Assembly (NCBI RefSeq): GCF_000150275.1
Contig: NW_002060974.1
Span: 341,508 to 405,507 of the forward strand
Source of the DNA: Trichoplax adhaerens
Taxonomy: Eukaryota > Placozoa > Uniplacotomia > Trichoplacea > Trichoplacidae
DNA: 64,000 bases
Direction: 5' to 3'
The translations under genes were made by a program, and so were the position numbers. Below, in pieces: positions 26,746 through 40,900 of the stretch (positions are counted from its first letter, which is position 1; the number at the start of each line of letters is the position of its first letter). The notes beneath the pieces are model-generated. The model had not been told where the DNA came from and did no database searches. It was given only the letters and a program-made list of their open reading frames with translations.

Positions 26746-26954
26746 TAAGTTGGGGTAGAAGTATTGCAACGTATCGCACGGATACAATATTACGAAATCA
26801 TAGCTGTCATCGGATCACTGGACAACATGAGTTATATGACCCAAAAAAATTAAGTAGTATAGTGAATGTCCTTTCATTGTTCTAGTTCTATCTATTTAAT
26901 AAGTTATATGTAGTAATGTCTTGTGCATAGTAGATAGATTAAAATCTTATTCTG

Positions 26955-26960
26955 AATAAA
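26955..26960 (+). terminator. polyadenylation signal of the SLC3 gene
   Basis: AATAAA about 210 bases after the stop codon, followed by an A run and T-rich sequence. It is the first canonical signal downstream. Confidence 0.6.
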
Positions 26961-29900
26961 AAAATATTTGTAGTTAATCACTGTTATTAGTAAAGGGTTA
27001 GCTTTTAACGTTTTGATTCATAAATCATTTCTATGGAATCGCCACTGCCATATAGGAATGACCCACACTGAGTGGATTTAGATAGTTGGAGTTAACACCT
27101 TGAGAAAGATAAATCAATGCAGTTGTAAATAACAGCTATGAGCAGCTGTAAATCATATTGATAGTATTATGATAACGGTAATAAGTCTTTCAATTGAGTA
27201 CATCTCAGGAAGTTGGTACTGTCTCCTGTTGTATAGCAAAACAATTGTCATGTGGATAGTGCTTGGAAGTAATATTGAAATGCTTTATTTACTATTAAAA
27301 TTGTAAGATGGTGTTGTTGTATTCTGGTTGATGCAATTACCTTGTTACCATTAATCCATCTTATACCATTTGAATGATAGCTTCTCGATGTGTTAACTTT
27401 AGTATTGCAAACACTTTATTTTCTCTTGTTACTGCTTAACTCTTAAAATTTAGCAATTATTACCAGCTATTTATAATCACAATGGTTGTTATTTAACGGA
27501 TTTTAGTATTAATTTGCTTATTGTTTTGTAATGTATGCGATTTCTCGCCAGTCAATAGATATATGATTTTCAATCTCATTCCTGCTAGAAAGTTGAATGA
27601 AAGCAGTGATGTTACTAAATAATATTATGCAGAAATTTTGCATTCTGGCTGAGCTGCGCACCCAAATATTAATATCTTATATTGTACGTTGCCATAATAT
27701 GTACTTAGTCTAATCTACGTACAATTTTAATTCATTTGGCAAGATAATAATATTATTGAAATTTTTACTTAACTGACGAGTACTGTACGCCTAGATATTT
27801 TAAAATACAGGTTTCGATTGTTATAGTATTTAGTGCATTAAAGACTATTCTCGATCGATGTAAGGCTGATGGTAGTTTCAATATGGAGTGAATTAGTTTG
27901 TTCTTCAAGCATTTCTGTTTGAATTTTATAGTGAGCATCACAGTATTATAGATTAGAGAGGATAGGACCTACGGTACCATTTTATTTGCACTTGCGGTAT
28001 AGCATAAGGAAATTTTGTTGATACTTCAATTGAACGTCTTTCTTGGAGATAAGGACAAAAGTTGATAATGGATTTTCATGCAGTGGTAGTATATATGAAA
28101 AAATTATACGTGCTACAACTAGATATAGGTAAATTCTTCAGGGGAATAATTCGTAAGATTTCATCCGGCAGTGAGCACGGTGGACGGTATAGTAATACAG
28201 TAATCTTAGGACAGAAGATCCCGTTCTATTCCCAGGCCAAGCTGTATCCATTGCTATTTATTTTTATTTTTTAATCAATAAATCCATTTCCTTTAGTTTA
28301 CTCACGATCATCATCAATTTACTGTACATGGCTTGATCGATTCTTATCTCAACGCAAATATACTACTGTACTATGTTATCTTATATCGATAAATTCATTT
28401 CCTTCTGATAATTAATCGATTACCATCATTTCTAACGACCGCCATTATAATTATCAGTTGTTGGGGGTATCCTTTTCAATCTAATTAACGTTTACAATCT
28501 GACAAAATAGAAGAAGGGGTAAGCACTATTAGAGTCTAATAAGACGAAATTTAATCTTTTCATTGTTGTTATAGGATGGAAAACGACTTTGTTATAGGGA
28601 ACAGTTACACTAACAATAGAACAGCATATGTCGCATGCAAAAAAATCAATCTGTTAGATAAGTAATCTTTGAACTCTGGTTTCTACATTCTTAACACATA
28701 GATGATATCACGGATATCCACTATGACAATCGGATTCGATATATTCCTGATGATGGCAATAAAATGATGCTACCATAGATTGTAATTGCCTCGTCAATAT
28801 CATAATATTAGTACAGTTGTTTATTACATAACATCGAGGAAATAGATTATCCCATAATCTATTCATCAAAAAGTAATGCTTCGTCCAAGAAATGACGGCT
28901 TGTTGGTACAAGAGTAGTTAATGGCAGCTGGCGAATTCTGTCACGTAATTTGGACAGTCAATATCCTGGTTTTTGAATATACTCCTACTTGATAATTCTA
29001 ATTCCTAGCATAAATATAGCTTGGATTCATTGTATCATGAATAATAAATTTTCTAGTAGTTGTTCTACCAACAAATAGAAGAAATTCATAGTTGGTACTG
29101 CTTATGTAATCAAGGGCCATTCAATCGACCTCACGTGATGCTGAATTTAGTTTACCGCAGAGTAAATAAAGCCCAGCGTAATTGCTTCGTCATCATACTA
29201 TAGTGCTAAGGTAAAGATATGCTCGGATGAGAATAACGTGAAAGTAGTCGATTTATTTATAGAAGAATTAATTTAACTATGAATAGCAGCAGCCTGGCGT
29301 TATAAAATCTATAAAAGAAGTAACAGCTCTTCAAGACGAACAATCAATTCTTGATTCATCCATTCAATATTGTGATACTCAGATACGCAATAATTTCAAT
29401 GAACGATGCATAGCGTTCGGTACGTTGTGCTATAACTGTGCCACAACCAAGTAATTTCTAGATTACTTATATAGACAGAGATATGATAGTTATCTTCTCT
29501 TTTTAAAGATAATGACATCGTAGTGTTACCAAACTTAATTAATACAGCGTATAGAATAGCAAGTATAAATAGAATGTTCACAGAAGTTCAAGGTAGAATC
29601 ATAATGTTGTTAATAATAAAAGTAGATACCTAGCCGGATTACAGGATCATTTTAAATGTACTGGTGAAGTATCATTGATTACATTTGAAATAGCATAACG
29701 AAAATTCTGAATTTTGAACGCATTTTAATTCCACTAATGAATTATATGGCCGAAGATACGTAAGAGATTGATTATTTGACATATTGCTACAGTAAAGATT
29801 CTCTGAATACCTCATTCACTTACTTGATTTGTCCATGAGACACTTCAATAGCCTAAAAATATCTAAGCAACTGGGTAGTATCGGCACAAAGAGAAATATT

Positions 29901-30404
29901 ACTAATCATGCAGAACTCTTTATACTATAAGATTAATGTCATTGTTTGACAGAAACAGATTCGTCTTTTATTGCGGCTGTAATTTATCAATTCTGTATAG
30001 ATAGAATATGTATTAAAATGGTAATAGGATCTCTCGTTGATTCTAGTTAAAAGTGTTCAAGAGTTCGTCAGGCAGATCTAGGGCTTTATGGAGGAATGCA
30101 ATCTCAAAAGCAGCCTGCAGTATAAAGCAAATTTATTATGTTACCAACTGATACAATATTCAGTGAAGCAACGGAGCTATTAATAAATTCGTACGCTTTC
30201 ATGAAGCAAAGCATCAATAAAGCTAATAAAGTTGACTATTATAGAAGCAGTGTGTAAATATAGTCCAGAAAAATAATTGAATCTAGTCAATCAATTACGG
30301 AACATTAAATAGTATCTTTGTGTCCGCTAACCCCTAGGTTACCAATATCGTTCGTTTAACATAACTACAGCCGTTCCCAATTGGAATTGCATCTACGACT
30401 AGTA
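26961..30404. other. gene-free stretch
   Basis: Convergent intergenic space between the SLC3 gene (plus) and the peptidase gene (minus). I found no exon with domain content. A 70-codon frame at 28,062-28,274 has no recognisable features. Confidence 0.5.
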
Positions 30405-33400
30405 TTACATAGATACTACTGTAGTTGGTAGAAGTTTCACAAATTCAGGCACATTAGGCATTACCTCTTTTAATCCTTCATCGCCAGCTGTACCATAATG
30501 ACCGGATGACAGATTAGTTTTTAAGATGTGATAAATTTTATTATTCGTTGTGGCACCTTCATGTTGTGATTGATAGTCTCGTTGAGCTGCTCTCAATTTT
30601 GCCATAAAGCGAACTGGAGACCAATAAGGTACTCGATTGTCATTATAAGATGCAGTTAATAGCAAAGAAGGATAAAGCTAATAGTTGGCACAAAAAAATA
30701 AGACCAATACAAAAAAGTAACATGCATTCAGCAACAACAATTGCATACGTGTATTTAAATAACAAAATTAAACTATGTAGCAGAAACCTACATTGCGCTG
30801 AATATTGGTGTAAGGGCAGTAAGAACAAATATAGTCAAATACATGGCTGGAATTTAAATCACCCCATTCTTCATACTCTTCGACAGTCAATGGCAAGGAC
30901 TGATCAAGCATCGTTCCCAAGATATCTACATGTGGTACCTAAAATGACAAGATCATAAATAGACGATAAACCTTGTATTTAATTTCCAGTATGGTACATA
31001 CTACAGGCCAATGCAATCGGCTACTCTAAGCTTACCTTCATAATTGCTGCAGCTATTTTATTCGGGTGATTGTTACAAAGATGAGCAACAATCAAACCTC
31101 CGGCACTAGTACCTTTGCAAGATGTCAATGTTGGCTTAGTGTAGCCTTGATCTTGTACCTCATTAATGCAAGCTAAGAAGTCATAGAATGAATTCATTTT
31201 ATTAAGTTGACGACCTTGATAATACCAATGCCTTCCAAATTCACCACCACCCCTGTAAAATTAAAATGAAACATGTAATTGCTGCATTTAATTTAATGGT
31301 AAAATATAGCAATTACAAAATAGAGTTATGCACATCTTCGGTTCAGTTTTTGGTAGTATTTATCAACTGTATCCTTGGTAATGTCGATTAATGCCTTACT
31401 GTACATATAAAGTTTAATCACCTGACATGACAGAAGGCAAGAACCCATCCAGCTTTCAACAAACACATATTTTGAACTGAAAACTGTCGGTTTAATTCCA
31501 TTCCATAAGCACCATAAACTATGGCTAGCAAAGGAGTGCTGCTATTCAGAACGATATCTTTGCGATGACATAACGATATTGGTATTTTACATCCATCCTG
31601 TAAATGATTTTGTAGTAATTAACTTTGAAATTCACACTTAAAATAATAATATCAAATAATAGACCTATATCATTTCACGTAGCATCGTAATATCTAGGTT
31701 AGTGTTACTTTGTCTAACCTTGCTAGTGGCATGTGAAATATAGAATGAGTATTGATCACTATCCAAGCCAATCGTTGATGGCGTCAAGTTGTTTAATGCC
31801 ATAGTTCTCATATCCAACTCATAAAATGTATCAGCAATTAGAGGGGACGAATATGAAAACCTTACAGTATCTGCGGAGAAAGTAAAGTTAGAAGCAGAGG
31901 CGATGGTACCAATAGGAAGTTTAAAGGTTTGGCATTGGAGTGGTGAATGTAGGTTAACTATTGTTATCTGCGGTTCTAAGTTTTCTCTTTGGTAGAGAAC
32001 ACAATAATCTGCAAAGATATCCATATCATCTAAGAGAGTGTCAGTACTATCACTAGCAGAGTCCTTATCCATAGCTTGCAGTTCTTTCCAATTATCACGA
32101 CCAGGATTTTGATCAGGTGCCATCATAACCTGTCCAAAAAGTATTACAAGCTTTCATTATGTACACCACACTCGTATCAAGATTCTGTGCCAATACATGA
32201 CTGAGAATTAGTATAGCGATAATTTGATTCTAAATAGTCTTGGTTGATACACATTCTATAACGTTATTAACTAGCATTTATTAGCGTAAAGCAGCTTGAA
32301 TAGATTCAAAGTTTCATCATCCAAAACATACGATAAGCTGCTCAAGTGCTCATCCATTCCTGGCTGAAGAATAATAATTATATAATTTATGTCTAACGCA
32401 AAAGCTGTTTACTTAAAATGTAGCCGTGTGTAGATTAAATATTCAATATAATCAATTACTATCAAAATCTGTTCTGTAAAGTTGCAATTCATTGGGCAAT
32501 GACACACTGTAACTGATTCTTAATAAGCCATTAAAAGCATGACATGGAAAATGGCGTCGGTATGCAAAAGATAGTCGCACGCATTTTCATTTACCTTATA
32601 TTTTCCTGAAGATTTGTCATTAGTTAATATATAAAAATGATTGTTGCTATGATCGACATAACATTCACAGTCAAGTTCCCTTTCTTTAATAAGAACCGGT
32701 TTAGATTTCAATTTTTCTGTATCTAAAGCCCAAACCTGTTAGGGTAACAAATACATAGAAACTAGTCACGAAATGCTGATAATTAAAGCAGAAAAATTGA
32801 ATACGTACGTACCTCAGATGATGATTTTGAATTCAAGTTAATAGTAAGAAAGCGATGATTCTTTGTACATACAATATGTAGGAAATACTTTTCGTCATCT
32901 TCTTGGAAGAGTAGTCGATCCGTTAGTCTAGAATCGAACGCTCTTAACCATACTTGGTAGGGTCGACGTCTATAATTTTGTTTAGTATAGATAATACTAT
33001 CTTCATTCGATGCAAATTCAACAGCGAACGCATCCCTGATTACGTCTATCACATTCGGTTGATTTCCACTTAGATCTATTATATGTGCTTCATAATTTTC
33101 TTTTCCGTTAGTGTCAAAAGTGTAAGCAACTAGCTAGGTAAAATATTAGAAATAAGAAAGCAATTGCATTCTCATTAATATATACTACATGCGATTCATA
33201 CAATCCATCAGTTCATTAACACGCAAATCTTAAACACCTCTAGGAGCAACTACGAGGTACAGTACAAGAAAAACTAAACAGCAGCTAATGACTTTACCAT
33301 AATATTTTTACGCTATAAAACTGATGATATGTGCAACACATACCCGGTGAGATGGAGAAACTTTCAGCTGACCGACACAACAATGTTGATGTCTTTTCGA

Positions 33401-34128
33401 CAAATCATTTAGATCTAAAATGACTTCTTCATTATTATCGACAAGATTGCTATCCAGCTTACGGCGACAATAAATAGGTAAAGATGCAGCGCTCTCTTCT
33501 TTCATATAATACTCATATTTTTCCAATATCTTTATAAAAGAAATATACGATAATCTTTAACATATAATATGTAATGATAAGTCGATGAACTTAGTTATCT
33601 GCATTCTAATTATAGGCATACTGGAGATATTGTAATAAAATCGAATTGATTAGGACAATCATGGCAGAGGCTGACGGAAGCGTTTTCGCATTTATTATAC
33701 TATTTGCAACCATTTGTTTTTAAATAGCTTACAAATACTGTAGGTACGAAGATTACCTCAGGAGGAACAGTTAGCTGAGCTTCTATGTCACTCATTGTTC
33801 GTACTAGCTTAGATTGGATTGATTTTGTATTTGTCATGACCTTCTTAGCATATGAATTTTCTTGCTGAAGATATTTCATGACTGCTGCATTACCTTGATC
33901 TTTCAACCAGTGATAGGGATCTGAAATTGTTTTGCCATGCACACTAATAGTCCAAGGTTTGATAGCTGCTTTCGGAGTTGAAATATAATCTTTACGGTTG
34001 AAAGGCCAATTAAATTTTAATCTTCTTGACAGTAATTGGTACGGCAATGAGAACTTGTTGTGTATATTGCCTATCCATTCGCTTGATATAAGCTTGGACA
34101 TAGATCCTTTCAATATGACCGTCGCCAT
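30405..34128 (-). CDS. S9A prolyl-oligopeptidase family peptidase (PREPL / oligopeptidase B-like)
   Basis: Nine minus-strand exons join in phase to 747 residues: 34128-33757, 33529-33344, 33133-32813, 32735-32595, 32129-31719, 31597-31422, 31252-31036, 30938-30792, 30677-30405. The N-terminus is basic and could be a mitochondrial presequence. The seven-bladed propeller follows, with family signatures such as HGKTISDPYHWLKD near 85, DLNDLSKRH and FDTNGKE. The alpha/beta-hydrolase domain has VYGAYG, the nucleophile elbow GTSAGG (Ser585), NDNRV (Asp670) and GHYG (His717). The complete triad indicates an active serine hydrolase cleaving short peptides or thioesters. The layout resembles both oligopeptidase B and animal PREPL, and I cannot separate these without a tree. 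Start: the first ATG of the open frame; a second at codon 10 is possible. It is transcribed in the same direction as the arrestin gene 2 kb away. Confidence 0.9.
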
Positions 34129-36205
34129 TCCAGGTAAGACTAGCTGGTTATCACTCCAAAACGATATGCAGTATATCCATAAATACAGTGCCGTGATTAA
34201 AATTAGAAATCATGCTATCGTTTAAAAGTCCACCGTGTACCATACATGAACACCATTGACATAATAGCCATTTATTAGAGGTTAGCGTTAAATATCGTTG
34301 CAGCTCCAACAGCTCGTTGTTGCAAAGCTTCCACCTATCAATACAGTAATAAGTTAGTAGTCGCCGATATTAAAAATGGTCAGGGGATTGTAGATTATTG
34401 ATGTAAGCGATAGCAGCTACTCTTCACCCACTGCTCTATTAAAAATGCTTTCTTCTAGCTTCGATCGATTATACTATCATCAATGCAATCATTGAGCAGT
34501 CTTAAAGTAGCAAGATGCTGGCTTGCAGTTTTCTGGCATTGCAGATACTGCTGGAATAAGATCGATTGGTTTCTGGCAGGTCCTTTTGCGCTTCGTGTCC
34601 AAGAGTCCATCCGTACTGCGTGCTATGCACAGTACCTGCGCAGTTGCACTCCCTTCTTGTAACACATATCGACATAGGCAATACAGTAGCCTATCCACTT
34701 TAGCTTATTTCATACACATACCCAATATAGTATGAAATCTCATACTAATCACTATTTTGTGACTCAAACGGTACTTTTAGCCTATATACTGCATTCTAAA
34801 GCAACAGGTGTGCAAGTGTAACAGGTTGTGCACTGTGCAGGAAATGTTGCTGATAGTTCAAACTTAATTGACTATGGCCTTCGAATGAAGACTCTCCTAG
34901 CCTTGTAGATTTAATACTTTATACTATTATTGGCAAGTATGGATGTAATTGAAGTTACGGATGCCCATTTAGTGTCCTATAATAATAGTAATTAATATTT
35001 GCTAATTTCACCTATTGTACATTGAGTGTACAAATATAGATCTATTTTAGAGCTGGACTATATTTCCATGGTAACAACATTTCCTGTACATCATTCCACT
35101 ATAGTTGCCATTTAGACCTCGAAATGTTAATTACTGTTAAAGTCAAGTTATGCATGCACATTAGTTACTTAATGCTGTGATTACTATATGCCTTATTAGC
35201 CATTAAACAACACTATCATTATAATTATAATGTAAGCTCAAACAAGATATTGCGAAACTAATTACACCTACAAGCTTTATTACAAATGGCACTAATAAAA
35301 TCTTAAATCTTAGTACCACCTAGTGCAAAGTAATATGAACAAACTTTAGTGCTTTCATTCAACCGATTAAACCCGTTTAGTAACAATCATTATGTGTACG
35401 TACATTTATTATAATCGCAAAAACGGATGAGATTATGACTGGGCTTACATTTCATATCGTCAAAGGGTATATCTGCACGATCGTTCCACAGATTTGAAAT
35501 TGAAATAAATTCACTCTAAAATAGACTCAATGTTTAGAAACATTAAAGTCTAAAAATAGCATGCTGATAGTTAATTTGGAAGTAGCTCGCAACTTCGGTT
35601 GCATGTATAATGTACACTATATATTAAATACTATTATATCGTGGAGGAATAAAAGTAACCAATTTTTTCTATGCATACACGGTAAATTATAGGTATAGGG
35701 GCAAGTGGTCCAACAGCTATAACTTGGTTGAGGAGGTAAATATTAATAAGCCTTTAGCCTGTATAGTTATGGACATCGTCTAATAAATGTTGATTACAAT
35801 TCAAATAGTTAACGAACAAAGATTTATAAACAGAATATATATCATATACATTACAAATCGTATTCATTGACATAGTAATTTCGTTCAATTTTATTTTCTC
35901 ATAAACAGCCAAAAATTAAAGAGGCAGTATCATCTAGAACTTTAGTTCATCATATTAAGCACTTAGTAAATGCAAGTTTATATTCTCATCAGTATGAAAA
36001 TAAATCAGTACGAAAATGATTGGATAAATAACAGACTTGCGTAGTCCACCTTCGCAATATTATTAAATATTGATTATAGATATTATTTACGAAATAATTT
36101 AGAGTCTGAGCTGCCTTGGAAATCATTAGTATTCAATAAGGAATAGCGTAGTAGACGATAATATTGTGAGGATTTCAACTTGAAATATGCTTTCGGTGAT
36201 GCAGT
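34129..36205. other. spacer between peptidase and arrestin genes
   Basis: Holds the 5' flank of the peptidase gene and the 3' flank of the arrestin gene. The stretch at about 34,500-34,740 is less AT-rich than its surroundings and may be promoter. No coding exon was recognised. Confidence 0.45.
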
Positions 36206-37905
36206 TTAAACTTCGTTTTCTTCAAAAAACTCAGCATCTATACCTAATTTGGTATGGCAATCATAAAACTATTTTCAGAAATAGTTTATCAGATAGAAAT
36301 CTATCTTTTGTCTTATAGTATGCAATTTTAACAAAGCCTGATTGAGATGTATCATATGCTCATACCGTGAGTATCACCTAAAATAACAGGATTGACATCG
36401 TCAATAGAGTGCCCTCTCGGAAAATTATCTGGCCTAGAAGTAGTAAGAGAGCCAATAGTGATTGGAAGCCGCATTATCAAATTCTTCGCTTTTGGAACAA
36501 GCACAGTAACCTATATTGAACGAAATTAAGAACAGTTTCAGTTTAAAACATCAACTATGACAGCACAAGTACCGTATATCCCATATTTCTCCAAAATTGA
36601 AAATAATTAAAATAAATCAGAACCTGAACACTGTACTCCGCTTTAATAATGCGTCTGTAACTGATTGCTGGTGGTATATGCGGAATGTCGAACGATTCAT
36701 CATTTAAGTTAAAAGTCTTTCCTCGATCGACTGGCTGATCAGATTCAAGTGCCACAATAGTATCGTAATATTTATAAAAATTGCCTATATGCATTGCCAA
36801 GTTTATAAAATGAATTAGTAAAATCCTTCAAAAACTATTACTTACAGTTTATCAACCCATTGAGATCGAGACTACCTTCTACACTAGCTAAAACTCGACG
36901 AACTAGTGCCACTTGAATCCCTTTTAGAACTACATTACTTGAATTCTCACACTCAATATTTAATAACATTGTTTCGCCAGGAAGGTAACCAGAACGATCT
37001 GCTTTTATACTTAGTTTAACGGTTCCAAATTGGCATAAAAAACGATTTAAAGGCTGTTCGAGGCGCAATTGTGATGGCTGTTCCTATATTAGGATAAAAT
37101 AAGACAATCACCCTTGTTAAATACTATCTATCTCAAAATTGTCAAAAATTTCTAGCTTTTTATAATTTAAACTGTCAATATACTGTGAAATAATTTGGCT
37201 TCAGCCAGTCCCTATTCTCGTGAAATAGTTTACTGTTTTAACTCAGTTATTCCTAGTGCACCATAAATCATAAAGAGGGGATTATACTTACTCGTAATAA
37301 GGGGCGAGGTACATCCACTGTTTGAATATATGTAAATCCTGTTTCACAAGTGTAATTCTTAGATGGAGGCCTCTCAAATTGAGCAACAATTCCATAAAAT
37401 ATGATACAGTAAGGTCTACTATCAAACGATGACGGCATGTCATCATCGGTATTTAATTGATTTGTAAACTTAAATTCATGATAGCCAGCAGGCAATGAAT
37501 GTCTGCTATCAAACACTTGATCAGATGCTATAATATATAGAGGGATAAGAATCAACGCAGATACACAGTTAGAAAGTTTCCATCAAAATTATTACTAGGG
37601 TTTATCTGTTATAGATAGTAAGTGCATAATTCATGGTATCCATACAGATTCGGCATGTTTTTAACAATAATTTCCTTACCATCACCCCAAATAGTTTGCT
37701 TTTCATCAAGGAAGTAGTGATCGACATTACAACCATGTTTACTTCTAGAAGCAGCCGAAGCCCGTCCACGAAGGCGAATACTCAAACCCAATGCTGGCAT
37801 TGCAACTTGTATTTGGATTTTGATGGTGCCATTTATAATATCGCCTTTATAATAATTAGCTTTAGGATTTTCTAGCTGGATTTCGAAAAGAGTCAATTTT
37901 CCCAT
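36206..37905 (-). CDS. arrestin-domain-containing protein (alpha-arrestin)
   Basis: Six minus-strand exons join in phase to 343 residues: 37905-37680, 37527-37292, 37083-36846, 36784-36624, 36510-36378, 36243-36206. The first half matches the arrestin N domain (start GKLTLFEIQLENPKANYYKG, then LPAGYHEFKF). The second half matches the arrestin C domain (GYLPGETMLLNIECEN; SYRRIIKAEYSVQ; LPITIGSL). The terminal exon is tiny and encodes an acidic tail (GIDAEFFEENEV). Alpha-arrestins are cytosolic or endosomal adaptors that direct receptor and transporter ubiquitination. This one shows no PPxY motif for HECT-type ligases, so ligase recruitment as in ARRDC3 or TXNIP is not supported. Domain architecture is secure, orthology is not. 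Start: the ATG opening the first beta strand. Confidence 0.9.
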
Positions 37906-40900
37906 GTTAATTACTTCTATCTTCTAAGCTGGAACCAATAGGGTAAAAAGAAAGGATTGATTAGAGCTTTAAACTTTTGAAATCTCAGTTTAGGAAACAC
38001 GTTCTAGTTCAATGGAAATACGAATAGTTTTTCAAATGGAGAGTACAGCAGCAGTTAGTAAAATTAAAGATAGCATTAGTAAATAATTTCATCTCGTAAC
38101 TTGTCGTTGTCTTAATCTGATGTTAGAAAAGCAGATTTAAAAAATACAAATGGCTAATTAAAATTTATTATCTTACTATAGTGTTAATATTAGTACGGCA
38201 ATAATTTTAGCTTAAGCCAATTATATTCGATCTGATTGTGGTTTGTCACGCCTAATTAGTATATTGTATAATGTCTATTTACCCATTCTGTAAACATAGC
38301 GAAAGTCTTGTTAAAGCATACGTTACATGTGTTGAGTAATGCACTTGGTTATGTATTCTCCTTCTTTTTGTAGCATGAGCACCAGAAAAACGTACACTGA
38401 TGCCCAGAAGTATCTAATCAATGGATGCTGAAACAACATAAGCAGTATATTTACCAAGAAATATCCCCAAAAAACTTTACCAGGAACTGTAAAAGACAAG
38501 GGTTCATTTTAAGTAATGAGTAAAACAAAAATCGGTCACAAGGTGTATACTGATAGCTTCTGCTAGACATGAAGTGAATATTATTTGGCAATCCTTTAAC
38601 CTGAAGTGTCTTATTTGCTTAGTATGGTATCAAATCGCTTTAAAAATTTATGGTACATGTGTATATATACAGCTCATTATAGCTAAGTAAATGCACATAG
38701 AAATCAAACTAGCTTGAATTTTATACTACGAGCTACCCTAGCATATCATTTAAAAGCTATTTTAAATGTATTACTTAATACAGTACATTAAATTTGCTTA
38801 ATTCGATGAACTGTATTTAGCAGCTTTCGGAAGACGATATAAGCTTAAAAAGTGGATATCTATTGTAGTCGATTCGAATGTATAAGATAATTGCCATATT
38901 AGATTGACGACGCTATAATTTATTTCAATTGCAGCTTCATCATCACCAGCTGAATCATTACTGATCACAAAGCAAGGCAGAAAATCTAAAAACTAACCTG
39001 CTCTAATAACTGTATATGCTTATTCCAGCGTTATATCTTATGATAGTGTTATAAGAAGATTACCTAATCAGCTTGCTGTTAAAGTTTTAATCGTGCAATA
39101 TGAAATTATACAAATCTTGACTGGCATATCCTATATTAATTAATAATGAATTAGTTTAGATAATTTGAGACGTTGGATCCATCATGATGTCATTGCTACT
39201 TTTTTCTCTAATTGCTCACCAGTACAAAAACATAATGAATTTAAGGATACGTAGGAATAGGGTGTATATCATCATCTATTTGTTATGCTTATCTTCTAAG
39301 CTTAGAATATTTTATATCATATTCAGCTCAAGACAGATCTTTCTGCTATCTTCTAATTCAGTAAAAGTGATTTAAGTTTTTCGATTTCTCGTTAGCTGTC
39401 AACGATTTGATCGTGACATAATTGTTGAATCATCAGACAATATGTTAATAAAAGAACTGAATTAAATTCAAAATTGCTCCTCCCTAGGTTCTTCCTGAAA
39501 GGTCTTCAGGTTCTTTTATATGAAACATTACTTTACATTGTAATATCATAAAAGCTACTTTAGGACTAGTGTTACAGTCATCAACTAATCTATGTGCCAG
39601 AATAGATATAATAAATAATTCATTAATAATTGATGTGAGCATGTTAAAATGTCAATCGGTTTTTATAAATTGATGCTCATGTATGAACAATCAAACTGGA
39701 TTATTAATTCTCTTGTTCGTTGCTATTTTACGTCTGCTTTAATGCGAGTTCTCGTAGACCTCTAGTAGAGCTAACATCTTGATAGCGCAGTAACATTTAG
39801 TAATCTTAAAATGAAATCATCGAAACTGAGTAGAATTCAATTAAGTTGTGGTAATATAAACTTTCATATGAGGCAAAAGAAATAGTCGTTAAATAGATAA
39901 ATCTGCTATATTTCTTCAAATTTAATTGCTGCTACTATTTTTGAATTGATGTTGTAGAGACGCGCATATCAGTGTCAAAATGTTAATAAAAAGAAAACAA
40001 GACTCGTAAATTAGCGAAGTAACAGCCATTATTTTGTTTAAATCAGTAATATGTCAGTACAGCGTAGTATATAAGCTTTGCAGGCACATTTGATATACTT
40101 TGTATATGCAAACTTAATTTTTTTATCATTATAGGTACACTATGATAGTAAATTAATTAATGATCGTAGTTCAAGGGTTCAAAATCTCCTTAAATTACAA
40201 AAAGAAGTTACTAACACATGTACTTCGAAAGAGTCGAAATCATCATATCCCTATAAGCTGTAAGGTTATATCTTGACAGCAAGACATTTTATACGTCAAG
40301 ACCTTGACACATTAACAATGTGTTTTTAAAAAAATGTGAGGCAATAACGATCAATGCGTTAGCGTCGATATCTAAAAGCTTCGCTAAATGGCAACAGCTG
40401 CATATAATGTCTTTAGAAAAGAGTTATCCTCAACTGTTTCATACAACAACTAATCTCAAAACCTAAAATCCACTCGATAATTTTTTCTGGCTACAGTAAC
40501 TCTACAGTTAGTTGATATTACATACTTATAATTGATGAAGTAAATGATTTACTGGACTGTTTTTTATCATCCTTCTAAAATTCTTATTTTAGTTAGGGTT
40601 TATACTTTATCAATCGTTCGATATAACTATGCTGTGCATAAATCGAGCCATAGATACATTCCAAAAATATTGTCAAGAATGCGTGAAAACTTCCAATATT
40701 AATTGTCAACATACGTATAATTCAAGAGCAAAAGATGTTTTACCTGGTGTCAGGAGGGTGGTTTCTATTAAATTTTATGCCAAATACGATTTTCGTTTTA
40801 AGAAAATAAAACTGTTTTCAAGCATTTCTTAGCTTTTATTATATCAATTTACCGTTCTGTCTTCAATTTAATTGCTGTTGCTGTATCCAGTAATCTTAAT

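Noticed and set aside
28062-28274. 70-codon plus-strand frame
   Set aside because: No recognisable motif, no promoter or splice context.
32283-32371. Splice-flanked open stretch between the 4th and 5th exons of the S9A peptidase (starts PGMDEHLSSL, ends in a stop)
   Set aside because: The peptidase frame joins directly from 32,595 to 32,129 with family-typical sequence. Including this stretch would terminate the protein.
40140-40200. GTTCAAAATCTCC resembling a tRNA T-arm
   Set aside because: No matching acceptor or D-arm upstream; not a tRNA.
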